DNA of 42,447 nucleotides from Deltaproteobacteria bacterium (GCA_012517315.1 JAAYVE010000032.1:1-42447), one strand, 5' to 3'; positions 8,122 through 17,265 are shown, counted from the first letter of the stretch. Made by a program: numbers and translations. Notes: a model not told the origin generated them from the letters alone.

Positions 8122-8334
8122 ATGAAGCTGGTCTTCGATCCCAGTGCTTGTGGGCACGGTTCTCGCAAGAACCCATGTCCCGACTGTTATCGTTGCCAGT
8201 TCTGCAGCGATGACCGCTGTAACGCGTGCAGGGGAAAAAAGGGGGGTTCCAAAGAGACTCCTCCTCGAAAGCTGTCATTGAAGGAGCAGATCGCCCTCTA
8301 CGAGAGGGTCAATTCTCAGGCCGGATCTCATTGA
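8122..8334 (+). CDS. Small cysteine-rich protein of unknown function
   Basis: About 70 residues from the likely start. The core has His-Gly then cysteines arranged as CPDCYRCQFC and CNAC, preceded by another Cys in SACGHGS, so six or seven cysteines could bind one or two zinc ions or an iron-sulfur cluster. A basic, lysine-rich C-terminal tail follows. The start is uncertain: ATG at 8122 and ATG at 8020 are both in frame, and neither has a strong ribosome-binding site. The stop lies 17 bp before the L,D-transpeptidase ATG, suggesting co-transcription. I do not recognise a named family; the dense cysteine spacing and the position behind a promoter are the reasons for calling it a gene. Confidence 0.55.
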   Translation: MKLVFDPSACGHGSRKNPCPDCYRCQFCSDDRCNACRGKKGGSKETPPRKLSLKEQIALYERVNSQAGSH

Positions 8335-8351
8335 TTCTGGAGAGGGGATTC

Positions 8352-10205
8352 ATGAATCCTGTAAGACTCAGCGCGGCTCTCATTTTTGTGGATCCTCACC
8401 CATGGAAACGTCCTCCGCTGTCCTGCGTTGCTTTGCTCTGCTTTCTCCTTTTGCTGTGCAATGCCTCTCCTGGACCGGCTCAAACGCTGGCCGTGCTCAA
8501 AGAGGTCACGCCTGGCGCCGTTGAAGCCTCGGCCCCTGTCCAGGAAGGAATCGAGGCACGTGCCGCATCCCCTTACTGGAGACCCTTCATATGGGAAGCA
8601 CTCCCTCCCAACTCCCTCATTGACTCCAACGGCAGCCAGATCCTGGAAGCGTATCAACTCAATGAGTGGAGACCGTTCTTTTTCGGCGCGCGATTTGAAT
8701 TGAACGCCAAAGGCAAAACCCTGCTGGAGAGACTCCAAAAATTGCAGGACGATGCCATCGACCCCGCCCCATTCGCTCTTGACTCCTTCCAGGCAGAATT
8801 GCTGAAACTGGAGAGTTTGCGCCAGGCGCTCATGGTCCTGGACCCGGCTTTCCGTGATACACTGGCGGTGCTCGAAGACTGGGAGTCACCTCAGACAGGC
8901 TCTGGGGGCAAGGGGCCGGATGGAGGAAACATCAGGCTTGCGAGCGCCAACTCTCAGATACCCTTGCCTGAGAAGGCTTTCGCCCGGGATAGGGAGGAAC
9001 ACTACCGGCAGTTGTTCAGGACGGCAAGCCTTTTAGATACTCGATTGGCGGAAAAACTGGTGCGGTTTACAGCATCCATGCACCCACGATACAGGGATGA
9101 GCAGGTCAAGGTGCTGTCGGACCAGATGGACATGGCGGATTTCCTCAGGGGTCTCGAACTGGCTTCACCCCAATACGAGAATCTCAAGAAGGCCGCTAGA
9201 ATGTATAGCGCACTCGTGTCCGGCGATGTGAAACAGCCGGTCATCGCCGGTGTTCGGCTCCAACTCGGGGACAGAGGGGACGCGGTGGCGGCCCTTCAAA
9301 AGAGACTGCACCAGGAAGGATTCTATGACGGCAAGATCACCGGGGTTTTCGACGTGTCCACCCAGGACGCCGTCAAGAAGTTCCAGCGGGCCCACCTCGT
9401 GGACGACGACGGAACCATCGGAAAACAGACGCAGCAATGGCTCAACGTGAGCTACCGGTTCAAGCTTGGCATGATCCGGGATGCAATGCGCAACCTCCGA
9501 CTGAGCGAAGCGAGGTTCCATGATCGTTACATTCGCATCAACATTCCCCAGTTTACTCTCGAGTATTACAAAGAAGGCAGAGTCCATGCGGTCCACCGGG
9601 TCATCGTCGGCAAGGCTTCCGGAAAGAAGATCAAGCTGCAGGGGCGCTTGGTGGGTGAAAACCACACCCCTCCCCTTACCAGCGCCATCGAACAACTGGT
9701 GATCAACCCTCGCTGGTATGTTTCCGACCGAATTCGCCAGGAGCTCAACGGGCAGGCCGGGGACGACCCCACCTATTTTGTGCGGAACGGCTACGTGCAG
9801 ATGTCCTCTCAGCACCCTTGGGGTGAGCACCGCCTCTACATGCTTCCCGGTCCGTCCAACCCCCTGGGCCGCGTCAAGTTCGATTTTCCCAACCCCTACG
9901 CCGTATATCTCCACGACACCCCAAAGAAGTACCTTTTCCAAAGGTCCCGAAGGGACTTCTCCCACGGGTGCATCCGGGTGGAACGTGCGCAGGAACTGGC
10001 CCAGCTCCTGCTGACCGACGACGGAAACCCAGCCGCCCAGAAGACTCAAACCTACTATGCGACCAACCGTCAGGTCTTCATTCGGCTTGAGCAGCCTGTG
10101 CCCATCATCATCGAATACCAACCCGTGTCTTTCGGGAGCGACAACGAGGTGGTATTCTGCGGCGACCCCTACGGGTGGTTCGGAGAAAAGCCGTCCCTGG
10201 GCTGA
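8352..10205 (+). CDS. YcbB-like L,D-transpeptidase
   Basis: This 617-residue exported enzyme would form 3-3 crosslinks in peptidoglycan or attach proteins to it. It has a signal peptide with a leucine/cysteine-rich core at about residues 24-36, then a scaffold domain, a peptidoglycan-binding domain at about 302-366 (LGDRGDAVAALQKRL, GVFDVSTQDAVKKFQ), and a YkuD catalytic domain ending in SHGCIRVE with catalytic Cys540. Length and order match the LdtD/YcbB type. The ATG at 8352 is chosen because ggagagggg lies just upstream; the longer frame from 8226 has no such signal and would bury the signal peptide. A cluster of small deletions or frameshifts is not seen. Confidence 0.92.
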   Translation: MNPVRLSAALIFVDPHPWKRPPLSCVALLCFLLLLCNASPGPAQTLAVLKEVTPGAVEASAPVQEGIEARAASPYWRPFIWEALPPNSLIDSNGSQILEAYQLNEWRPFFFGARFELNAKGKTLLERLQKLQDDAIDPAPFALDSFQAELLKLESLRQALMVLDPAFRDTLAVLEDWESPQTGSGGKGPDGGNIRLASANSQIPLPEKAFARDREEHYRQLFRTASLLDTRLAEKLVRFTASMHPRYRDEQVKVLSDQMDMADFLRGLELASPQYENLKKAARMYSALVSGDVKQPVIAGVRLQLGDRGDAVAALQKRLHQEGFYDGKITGVFDVSTQDAVKKFQRAHLVDDDGTIGKQTQQWLNVSYRFKLGMIRDAMRNLRLSEARFHDRYIRINIPQFTLEYYKEGRVHAVHRVIVGKASGKKIKLQGRLVGENHTPPLTSAIEQLVINPRWYVSDRIRQELNGQAGDDPTYFVRNGYVQMSSQHPWGEHRLYMLPGPSNPLGRVKFDFPNPYAVYLHDTPKKYLFQRSRRDFSHGCIRVERAQELAQLLLTDDGNPAAQKTQTYYATNRQVFIRLEQPVPIIIEYQPVSFGSDNEVVFCGDPYGWFGEKPSLG

Positions 10206-10632
10206 ATGAGGGCCCCACTCATCCATACCTCTCTTCGATGACCACATTCCAACGATACACACCTTTTCATCCGCGCGACAAGGTAGTTCAGTGATGCGCA
10301 CACCGACAAAGATCTTTATAATTAATATCATTCGTGAGTTAGGAGATCTCCACTTGCTCACGAGAGACTTTTTTTCATCTTTTTGCACCTGGTACTTTTT
10401 GCCTCCCAGCCGCAATCCGAAACATTTCCCTTCCTCCAGCCTATTTTCACCTGAAAATTAGACGGTTAACTTTGCCCGTCGGCTCCAACCCAACGACCAA
10501 GGCAAAAAAAGGGTTTGACAGGAAAAGCGTTTTCAGATAGTGAAAACCATCTCACTTAAGCAACCTCGCGATCAAGAACTGAATGATGAAAATCGAATAA
10601 ACTGGCCGTGAATTCAAAATAGGAGGAGAGTT
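10206..10632 (+). other. AT-rich intergenic region with promoter upstream of the M74 endopeptidase
   Basis: No gene is supported in these 427 bp. The middle (10310-10345) is AT-rich, and the right part carries the -35 element and inverted repeat annotated separately. A minus-strand frame covering the left part is the shadow of the transpeptidase. Confidence 0.55.
10515..10547 (+). promoter_or_regulatory. Promoter with overlapping palindromic operator candidate
   Basis: A perfect -35 TTGACA (10515-10520) is followed by GTTTTCA-gatag-TGAAAAC (10529-10547), a perfect 7-bp inverted repeat that would cover the spacer and the -10 region. The -10 itself is poor (GATAGT or TAGTGA). A weak -10 under a dyad is what one expects from a regulated promoter. 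It lies about 85 nt before the aggaggag ribosome-binding site of the M74 endopeptidase gene. Confidence 0.5.
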
Positions 10633-12405
10633 ATGGGGCGAACGGAATCCTGCTTCAGACTCAATTTACCGCCTGTCTGTATTCTCGTCTTAACCCTTCT
10701 CACCACACTCTATCTTCCAGCTTCCGCCAAAGCAATCACGGCTTCGGTGGGTCAACCCTACCACGGACGCCTGATCAACGGCGTTCCCTTTCCCGAGCAG
10801 TTCGAGGGTTATCAGGTACGAGACGAGGCACGCTCTTATGCGACGCCGGAGTTGATCGGCGCATTGCTGGACGCTTTGGATGTCGTGCGCAAGCAGGACC
10901 CTGAAACGTGCGACCTGTTCATCGGGGATTTTTCCCGTGAGGGGGGGGGGGCCCTGAACAACCATCGTTCCCATCAGAATGGTCGAGATGTAGATCTTGG
11001 CATGTTCCTCAAGGGCAACCGGGAGGTCAGCACTTTCCTTCCCATGAACGGCGAGAATCTGGATGTGCCCAAGACGTGGGCGCTCATCGAGGGGCTCTTG
11101 CGCTCCCAGCGGGTTCAGTACATTTTTGTGGATAGAAAAATCCAAAATCTTCTTTACGACTACGCCCTTTGCAGGGGCGTGGACCCCAATTACCTGGATC
11201 AACTCTTCGGGGGGACGAGACATTCCATCATCCAGCACGTGAGGAACCACCATGATCACATTCACGTGCGTTTTTATGCGCCATGGTCTACCATGGCGGC
11301 GCAGTTGAATGAGGGTGACGAACAGAAGCGCACCATCATCGAGATGGCGCAGCAGGCCTATTTACCCAAAAAGGTCAATTACTACGTCAAAGGTACGGAG
11401 CCCAGCCTGGACGCTCTCGCCCAAAGCTTCGGCGTGAACCGCAAGGATTTGACACGCTGGAACCAGACCCACGGAAATGACCCGCTGAAGCCTGGGTCGT
11501 GCTTGGTGTTCTACAAACGGGGATTCGAAATCGAGCCTGTTCGCCTGGCCCAGTCTTTAGCCCCTGGGTCCGTGCCGGAAACGCCTGCAGTTCAGCTTGC
11601 GTCCCTGCGATCCCTCAGGAGTGTCTCCGATGCGCCGGTCTCCATCAGAAATCCCCGCTATACCGACAAGCAAGGAAGACAACCAGCTTTTACCTTCGTC
11701 AAGGTGCGAAAAGGCGAGACATTGAAAAGCCTCGCAAAGAAGCACAAGGTGGATCTTTATGCACTTGCGGAACTCAACGGGCTCAAGAGAAACGCTGCCC
11801 TGAAACCGGGCCAGAAGTTGAAGATCGCCACTCCGGGATCCCATATCATCCTGGATGGAGACGGTGCGTATGCTGTCACCGCACGAACCTGCGATCCACG
11901 CACCGTGACATTGAAGGGTCAAAAGGCCTTTGCAGAGAGTAATCTGCAATCGTTGGAAAGGGGAAATCAGCCCGATGCCAAGATCCAACTGGCCCGCCTC
12001 TCTCTAGCCAATCACAGGGACAAGTCTCCAGTGAGTGCAACCGATGCGGGTAAGTCTCGAACGGGAAGAGAAACCACCGGAAAAGTCAAAGAAACCTTGA
12101 ATCTGAAGAGTACGAAGGCCAAATCGATCCAGGTCGCCTCCACTGCAAGCACAAAGAAAAAGGCCCTGAAGGAAATCAATCCCCGATCCGCCTCGAAGAA
12201 AACGAAACCCGCAACCAAGATTGCCGTTACCGAACCCAAATCGAAGACCATCTCCAAGCCACCAGCGAACGCCGTCAAAGTGAGCAGTTCTCCTCAAAAA
12301 GCTGATAAGGGGAGCTTGGCCAACGCATCGAAGAGTGCTTCCAAACCGGCCAGTCAAAACACCGGTAAGGACGGCAGGGCACAGATCGCCAAGAAGGCCA
12401 ACTGA
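10633..12405 (+). CDS. M74-type (MepA-like) murein endopeptidase with two LysM repeats and a basic tail
   Basis: This 590-residue secreted protein is predicted to cleave peptide crosslinks in the cell wall. A signal peptide ends near residue 33 (SAKA). The penicillin-insensitive murein endopeptidase domain spans about 40-225 with zinc ligands in HRSHQNGRDVD (His114, Asp121 region) and HHDHIHV (His206-His211). Two LysM repeats follow: a divergent one near 248-298 and a clear one near 355-400 (VRKGETLKSLAKKH). The last 130 residues are rich in Lys, Ser, Ala and Thr and look disordered. The start is backed by an excellent aggaggag site. The coding sequence contains an uninterrupted run of eleven G at 10941-10951, just before the active-site motif. 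A strong terminator follows at 12537. Confidence 0.9.
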   Translation: MGRTESCFRLNLPPVCILVLTLLTTLYLPASAKAITASVGQPYHGRLINGVPFPEQFEGYQVRDEARSYATPELIGALLDALDVVRKQDPETCDLFIGDFSREGGGALNNHRSHQNGRDVDLGMFLKGNREVSTFLPMNGENLDVPKTWALIEGLLRSQRVQYIFVDRKIQNLLYDYALCRGVDPNYLDQLFGGTRHSIIQHVRNHHDHIHVRFYAPWSTMAAQLNEGDEQKRTIIEMAQQAYLPKKVNYYVKGTEPSLDALAQSFGVNRKDLTRWNQTHGNDPLKPGSCLVFYKRGFEIEPVRLAQSLAPGSVPETPAVQLASLRSLRSVSDAPVSIRNPRYTDKQGRQPAFTFVKVRKGETLKSLAKKHKVDLYALAELNGLKRNAALKPGQKLKIATPGSHIILDGDGAYAVTARTCDPRTVTLKGQKAFAESNLQSLERGNQPDAKIQLARLSLANHRDKSPVSATDAGKSRTGRETTGKVKETLNLKSTKAKSIQVASTASTKKKALKEINPRSASKKTKPATKIAVTEPKSKTISKPPANAVKVSSSPQKADKGSLANASKSASKPASQNTGKDGRAQIAKKAN

Positions 12406-12894
12406 GGGAGGGACTCGAGAAGTCACGCTGCCCCGGATCGAAGAGCGTGGCGGGGGAGACGCGTGTCGCGCTCTCTTTCACGCAATTGTCACTTTCCTTT
12501 CCGAGCTGGTTTTGATATGAAATCATCTCTTCGCCGACGGGCACCCATTATGTGCCCGTTTTTATTTGTCCGGAAGCCGGCGGAAGGGAGAACAGGTTGT
12601 GCGTTCCAGGCAAGGGGAGGACCCGATGGTTTCCCATCGGCGTCGTGACGGTGAGCCGTAGTGCGTCTCTCTAAGGGAGTGTCGCTCCAGCCCTTACGGG
12701 GTCGGCTGGAAGAGCGTTCCTTTTGAAACGGCGGCCATGGCGGGCATGATCCTGGAACCATGGGCTCGCTTCAAAGCTGTCTTTCGAGGGATATTCATGT
12801 CCACCGGGGGCATCCGTATTTTTTGAGAGGCCGCAGTGAGTCTGGGCTGTAGAGTTTTCGGCAAATCGACCATGAAAAGGAGCAAGAGAAGGAG
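12406..12894 (+). other. Intergenic region: terminator, then structured leader of the EF-G gene
   Basis: No gene is supported. The left part ends with the intrinsic terminator at 12537-12564. The remaining 330 bp before EF-G carry two strong hairpins: CCGATGG-tttc-CCATCGG (12623-12640), and a stem of CGCTCCAGCC (12683-12692) with GGCTGG...AGCG (12704-12716) followed by TTCCTTTT. No convincing -35/-10 pair was found. Confidence 0.5.
12537..12564 (+). terminator. Intrinsic terminator after the M74 endopeptidase gene
   Basis: ACGGGCAC (12537-12544) pairs perfectly with GTGCCCGT (12552-12559) across a 7-nt loop and runs directly into TTTTTATTT. This is a textbook rho-independent terminator about 130 bp after the stop codon. 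Confidence 0.9.
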
Positions 12895-14985
12895 ATGTCC
12901 GCGGATCTCACTTCCTTACGCAACATAGGGATCAGCGCTCATATCGATTCAGGGAAGACGACCCTCACCGAGCGCATCCTTTATTACACCCAGCGAATCC
13001 ACGCCATCCACGATGTCAAGGGCAAGGACGGCGTGGGTGCCAAGATGGACTTCATGGAACTGGAAAAGGAGCGGGGAATCACCATCCAATCCGCAGCGAC
13101 TCATTGCTCGTGGAAGGATCACTCCATAAACATCATCGACACCCCCGGTCATGTGGACTTCACGATCGAAGTGGAGAGGGCCCTGAGGGTGCTCGATGGG
13201 GCGGTCCTCGTACTGTGCGGGGTGGGGGGCGTGCAGTCGCAGTCTGTGACGGTGGACCGGCAGATGCTTCGATACAGGGTCCCCCGTGTTGCTTTCATCA
13301 ACAAGTGCGACCGCACCGGTGCGGACCCTTCCCGAGTGGTGCGGCAACTCAAGGAGCGGCTCAACCACAATGCGGTGCCTCTGCAGATCCCCCTGGGTCT
13401 GGAGTCGAACCATGAGGGTGTCATCGACCTGATCACCATGAAGGCTGTTCGCTTCGAGGGAAATCACGGAGATATCATCACGCAGGAGGAAATCCCATCA
13501 GAACTCCTCGCAGAGGCCAAGGAAAAGCGGGAGCAAATGCTGGATGCCATCTCTCTTTTTTCCGACGAACTCACCGAGGCCATTCTCGAAGACCGGGTTA
13601 CCGAGGATCTCGTCCACGAAGCCATCCGCAAGGGGACACTCGCCCTGGAACTCACCCCCGTCCTCATGGGGTCCGCTTACAAAAACAAGGGGGTTCAACT
13701 GCTTCTGGACGCAGTCTGCCGCTATCTTCCCAGTCCGCTGGACGTCACCAACGAAGCCCTGGACCTCGACCGGAACGAGGCATTGGTCTCCATCCGCAAC
13801 GCCCATGACCTTCCCCTTGTAATGCTTGCCTTCAAACTGGAGGTTAGCCGCTATGGACAACTCACCTACGTTCGCCTCTACCAAGGCACTCTCCAGAAAG
13901 GGGATACCATCGTCAACACCCGCACTGAAAAGCGTACCAAGGTCGGTCGACTCATCCGCATGCACGCCGACGAAATGGAGGACATCGACAGTGCCGCAGC
14001 CGGGGACATCGTGGCACTTTTCGGCGTCGACTGCGCATCCGGTGATACCTTCACCGACGGTCAACTGCGCTATGCCATGACTTCCATCCATGTTCCCAAT
14101 CCCGTCATTTCTCTTGCTGTCAAGCCCAAGGACAAGAAGGCGGAAATGAGCATGAGCAAGGCCCTGGCCCGCTTCACCAAGGAAGACCCCACTTTCAAGG
14201 CCCGCCTGGACGAAGAGACGGGAGAGACAATCATCAGCGGCATGGGAGAGCTCCATTTGGACGTCTATGTAGAACGCATGCGCCGTGAGTACCAGGCGGA
14301 GGTGGAGACCGGGATGCCCAAGGTGGCCTACCGGGAGACCATCACTCAGCGGGCCGATTTCAACTACACCCATAAGAAACAGACGGGGGGAGCGGGTCAG
14401 TTCGGGCGCGTGGCCGGCTACCTGGAACCCGCCGTCGAGAGCGAATTCGAGTTTGTCAACCAAATAACCGGCGGAGCGATTCCCACCGAGTTCATCCCTT
14501 CGTGCGAAAAGGGCTTCCAGGCTTGCCTCAGCAAGGGTTCCATGGCCGGCTTTCCCATTGTTGGCGTCCGGGTCACCATCAACGACGGGGCCGCCCATTC
14601 CGTTGATTCTTCGGACATGGCCTTCCAACAGGCTGCTATCGGCGCCTTTCGGGAAGCCTACACCAAGGCGGCTCCCATCCTTCTCGAACCCATCATGCGG
14701 GTGGTGGTGGAGACCCCGACGGACTTCCAGGGGGCGGTGCTGGGAACTCTCAATCAACGAAGGGGCATGATCGTGAGCACCTCCGAGGACGGCGTGTTTT
14801 CCACCATCGAAGCCGAAGTGCCCCTGGCGGAGATGTTCGGGTATTCTACAGTTCTTCGTTCCTCTACCCAGGGGAAGGCTGAGTTCACCATGGAATTCTC
14901 CCGCTATCACAGCATTCCCAGGAGCATCGCGGAGGGGATCGCCGCCAAGCAGCGGGAAGAAATGCAGAAGGCACAGAAGAAGTAG
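12895..14985 (+). CDS. fusA: Elongation factor G, spirochaete/mitochondrial EF-G1-like subfamily
   Basis: This 696-residue GTPase catalyses ribosomal translocation. G1 HIDSGKTT, the switch [11 protein letters not shown]3 DTPGH and G4 NKCD are intact. Several diagnostic stretches match the subfamily shared by spirochaetes, planctomycetes, some deltaproteobacteria and mitochondrial EF-G1 rather than canonical FusA: KGKDGVGA before switch I, GVGGVQSQ after G3, [10 protein letters not shown], and [15 protein letters not shown] in domain IV. Unlike a canonical fusA it is not flanked by rpsL, rpsG or tuf. In species with this subfamily it is the translocating EF-G, with a second paralogue doing ribosome recycling; here that division is inference. 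The start has aaggag directly upstream and a GGAG farther out. Confidence 0.93.
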   Translation: MSADLTSLRNIGISAHIDSGKTTLTERILYYTQRIHAIHDVKGKDGVGAKMDFMELEKERGITIQSAATHCSWKDHSINIIDTPGHVDFTIEVERALRVLDGAVLVLCGVGGVQSQSVTVDRQMLRYRVPRVAFINKCDRTGADPSRVVRQLKERLNHNAVPLQIPLGLESNHEGVIDLITMKAVRFEGNHGDIITQEEIPSELLAEAKEKREQMLDAISLFSDELTEAILEDRVTEDLVHEAIRKGTLALELTPVLMGSAYKNKGVQLLLDAVCRYLPSPLDVTNEALDLDRNEALVSIRNAHDLPLVMLAFKLEVSRYGQLTYVRLYQGTLQKGDTIVNTRTEKRTKVGRLIRMHADEMEDIDSAAAGDIVALFGVDCASGDTFTDGQLRYAMTSIHVPNPVISLAVKPKDKKAEMSMSKALARFTKEDPTFKARLDEETGETIISGMGELHLDVYVERMRREYQAEVETGMPKVAYRETITQRADFNYTHKKQTGGAGQFGRVAGYLEPAVESEFEFVNQITGGAIPTEFIPSCEKGFQACLSKGSMAGFPIVGVRVTINDGAAHSVDSSDMAFQQAAIGAFREAYTKAAPILLEPIMRVVVETPTDFQGAVLGTLNQRRGMIVSTSEDGVFSTIEAEVPLAEMFGYSTVLRSSTQGKAEFTMEFSRYHSIPRSIAEGIAAKQREEMQKAQKK

Positions 14986-15120
14986 AAGACCGGAAAAGAA
15001 TTCTTTTTGACCTTCCAAGCCTTGGTGTATCATTGTCTCCAAAGGATCGCCACTTCACGTGACCACTACGGAGCCCGGCGCCGGGGGAAGATGTGTGAAA
15101 CTGCATGAGGAGACGAGTCT

Positions 15121-15822
15121 ATGCAATCAGAACGTTCGTCGCACTCCAATCCGCTGGGGTTGGTCGCCAAGTCGCTGGGATCCCCCCTGGAACAGGGAAA
15201 TCTCGGGATCATCATGGGTCGAGCAGGAGTCGGCAAGACTGCATTCTTGACGCACATCGCCCTTGAACACATGATTCAGCAGGGAAAGAATGTTCTCCAC
15301 GTGTGCATCGATGAACTCCCCGAAAAAATCAAGGTGTGGTACGGAGAATTTCTCAAAAACCTGGCTCCGGAGAATTCGTCTCAGGATGTGGCAGCACTCC
15401 AGCACCGCGTGGAGCCCATGAGATTCATCATGGCTTACCTGCATCACACTTTCACCCCTTCCAAGCTGGGACAGGGCATTGTGAATCTAAAAGAGCAGGC
15501 GAACTTCCGACCCTCCCTCGTCATCCTCGACGGTCTGGACTTCGACCATGTGAAACGATCGGACATCGAGGAGATCCGAAGCGTTGCCATTCACCATTCA
15601 GTGGCGCTTTGGATGTCCGCCCGGACCCATCGACACATCTCCACAACGAACGAAAAGGGAGTTCCCTATCCCTGCCACGAGATGGACGATCTCTTTGACG
15701 CCATGCTCTTCCTGGAACCTGAACCCGACCTGGTTCGGGTGAAAATCGTCAAACACGGAGAACATTATCACCCTACCCATGCCGAGGTCGCCTTGAATCC
15801 CCAGACCTACCTCATTGCCTGA
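15121..15822 (+). CDS. RecA/KaiC-like P-loop ATPase
   Basis: This 233-residue protein has Walker A GRAGVGKT at about residues 32-39, preceded by a short strand (GNLGIIM), and a Walker B-like SLVILDGLDF near residue 135. The layout resembles single-domain KaiC/RadA-type RecA-fold ATPases, without zinc finger or Lon-like domain. The polar C-terminus (VKIVKHGEHYHP) is typical of the last strands of this fold. An aggaga ribosome-binding site lies seven bases before the ATG. It is followed 32 bp later by a helical, charged protein in the same direction, and the two probably act together. The specific function is unknown; possible roles are regulation or assembly of a membrane or DNA complex. Confidence 0.75.
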   Translation: MQSERSSHSNPLGLVAKSLGSPLEQGNLGIIMGRAGVGKTAFLTHIALEHMIQQGKNVLHVCIDELPEKIKVWYGEFLKNLAPENSSQDVAALQHRVEPMRFIMAYLHHTFTPSKLGQGIVNLKEQANFRPSLVILDGLDFDHVKRSDIEEIRSVAIHHSVALWMSARTHRHISTTNEKGVPYPCHEMDDLFDAMLFLEPEPDLVRVKIVKHGEHYHPTHAEVALNPQTYLIA

Positions 15823-15854
15823 CTTCGCCGCAGTCTCGCAGGACGGGCCGATCC

Positions 15855-16571
15855 ATGATGGAAGAAGATTTGATGAGTTCCCTGACGCGACAGGTCAAGG
15901 AAGAGGTCATCCAGAATTACCTCACAGAACGCCGCCTTGTGAGCATCCAAATCGAGGAGATTGAAAGCAGGGTGAAGCAACTGAAGCAACGAGCCGTATG
16001 GCTGGGAATGCGCCTCAACCGTTTGGCCCAGTTGATGATCCGGGAGGAGATGAAGGAGCGACTGTTTGCCCTGCTCAGAATACCTCGACCCTCCTTTTGG
16101 AGGGAATCCACGGAAAAGCAGTTCTCACGGCGACTGCGCCTCATCCGTGTGAGCGGGCTGACCGATCGCCGGAGGTTCAGAAAACTTGTGCTGGAATCTT
16201 ATGTCCGTTTTCACGACCGGATGGTGGAGTATGGAAAAGCCCATGGCGAACTCCAACTGGAATGTGATGCTATCAATCGAAACATCATGAACTTTCAAAA
16301 GAATTTCGATCTGCTCAATATTCTCAGTTTTTTGAGGAGCCTGGACGTAGAAGCCGTGGAACGAAAACATTTTCTGGGGGAAAACTTCACGGCGGAAGAG
16401 CTTGCTTCAGTGGATGAAAAGCTTTACATCAGGCCGGTTTCCTTGGAGGAGAGTGCCATTCCGACACCACTGGTCCTGCCCATGCCCCATTCCATTGAAA
16501 ATAACCTTATCGATCTGTCCGACGAGGTGTTTAAGAAATGCGAAAGGCAGGTGCGAGGGCTGATGCTCTGA
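15855..16571 (+). CDS. Charged, mostly helical protein of unknown function
   Basis: A 238-residue protein with no recognised domain. It is rich in Arg, Glu and Leu, and several stretches (about residues 14-65 and 115-165) have heptad-like spacing suggesting coiled coils. No signal peptide, membrane span, cysteine cluster or nucleotide motif is seen. The start is uncertain: ATG at 15855, or at 15873 where ggaag precedes at a fair distance. It lies 32 bp downstream of the P-loop ATPase, so a two-gene operon encoding an ATPase with a helical partner is likely. Confidence 0.7.
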   Translation: MMEEDLMSSLTRQVKEEVIQNYLTERRLVSIQIEEIESRVKQLKQRAVWLGMRLNRLAQLMIREEMKERLFALLRIPRPSFWRESTEKQFSRRLRLIRVSGLTDRRRFRKLVLESYVRFHDRMVEYGKAHGELQLECDAINRNIMNFQKNFDLLNILSFLRSLDVEAVERKHFLGENFTAEELASVDEKLYIRPVSLEESAIPTPLVLPMPHSIENNLIDLSDEVFKKCERQVRGLML

Positions 16572-16948
16572 TGGGAGCTTTGGGAGCATTTGTCCATCTC
16601 CTTACTCTTCGCCGCCCTTCTCTACCCCAGGGTCGCGGCTTTTTGAGGGTGGGAATCGGCAATCTTTGTAACCAGCTGCGCAAAGAATGTAACCAGCTCG
16701 TTGGAAGGAGGGCGAATAAGCGATCGGACGCTCCGGAGGGCCTGTCCCCACCGTCTCCATGATCTTGAAAATCGCCTTTAAGGAGACAAGGAAGCATCTG
16801 CGCATGCATCCTTGACCACACCTTTCTCTGCCATGCGTCGGGAATCGTTTTTCTTTTCAGATCCAATGCCACTTGAGCGATCACTGGCACCATACTTGCT
16901 TCTTTATCTCGTGAAGACTTTTCATTTGGATACGGAGGCGATGTGCAC
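16572..16948. other. Intergenic region with a 21-bp-spaced direct repeat
   Basis: No gene is supported in these 377 bp. TGTAACCAGCT occurs at 16667-16677 and again at 16688-16698, a spacing of exactly 21 bp. Minus-strand frames across the region give arginine-rich, non-conserved looking peptides with no ribosome-binding site. A small Cys-rich gene starts at the right end. Confidence 0.5.
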
Positions 16949-17176
16949 ATGAAGTACCAATGCATCAGATGCCGGGTGACATGGGGAAACGGGGACCCTG
17001 AAAGGGACGGGTATTCTCACGGATTGTGTGAAGAATGCCTTAAGGCGGCGCTGACTCCCCTTTATCGGAAAAGACAGCTGGCTGAGGGTAACTTCGACTG
17101 TTTCGGCACAGCATCGGATTACTGTGACCAGCATGCGTGCACCTATCGACAGATTTGCCTGCTGAAGAAGGATTGA
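16949..17176 (+). CDS. Small cysteine-rich putative zinc-binding protein
   Basis: About 75 residues. A CxxC pair at the N-terminus (CIRC), a second pair CEEC about 20 residues later, and a C-terminal set (FDCFG, YCDQHACTY, ICLL) give eight cysteines and two histidines, so one or two metal sites are likely. GGAGG at 16934-16938 is ten bases before the ATG at 16949; a GTG at 16943 in the same frame is an alternative. It stands alone between two non-coding stretches. Family not recognised; similar small zinc-ribbon proteins are common in sulfate reducers. Confidence 0.65.
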   Translation: MKYQCIRCRVTWGNGDPERDGYSHGLCEECLKAALTPLYRKRQLAEGNFDCFGTASDYCDQHACTYRQICLLKKD

Positions 17177-17249
17177 GGTTATAGGGAGAGATTCTTTCGA
17201 TGTTGAGCATCCGTCGCCCCTTTATTCTCCAGGTGCGAGATATTATTAT

Positions 17250-17265
17250 TCAATTGTTAAATTGA
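17250..17265. repeat. Small palindrome TCAATT-gtta-AATTGA
   Basis: Perfect 6-bp arms around 4 bp in an AT-rich patch upstream of the next small gene (17349). It could be an operator or a weak hairpin; nothing else supports a function. Confidence 0.35.

Noticed and set aside
9165-10415. 416-codon minus-strand frame across the transpeptidase
   Set aside because: Shadow of a gene with intact SHGC active site.
13498-15042. 514-codon minus-strand frame across EF-G
   Set aside because: Antisense of a clear EF-G; no motif or start signal.
16531-16965. 144-codon minus-strand frame, considered as a transposase remnant
   Set aside because: Arginine-rich end is the antisense of the upstream gene; no DDE or HTH motif and no terminal repeats.
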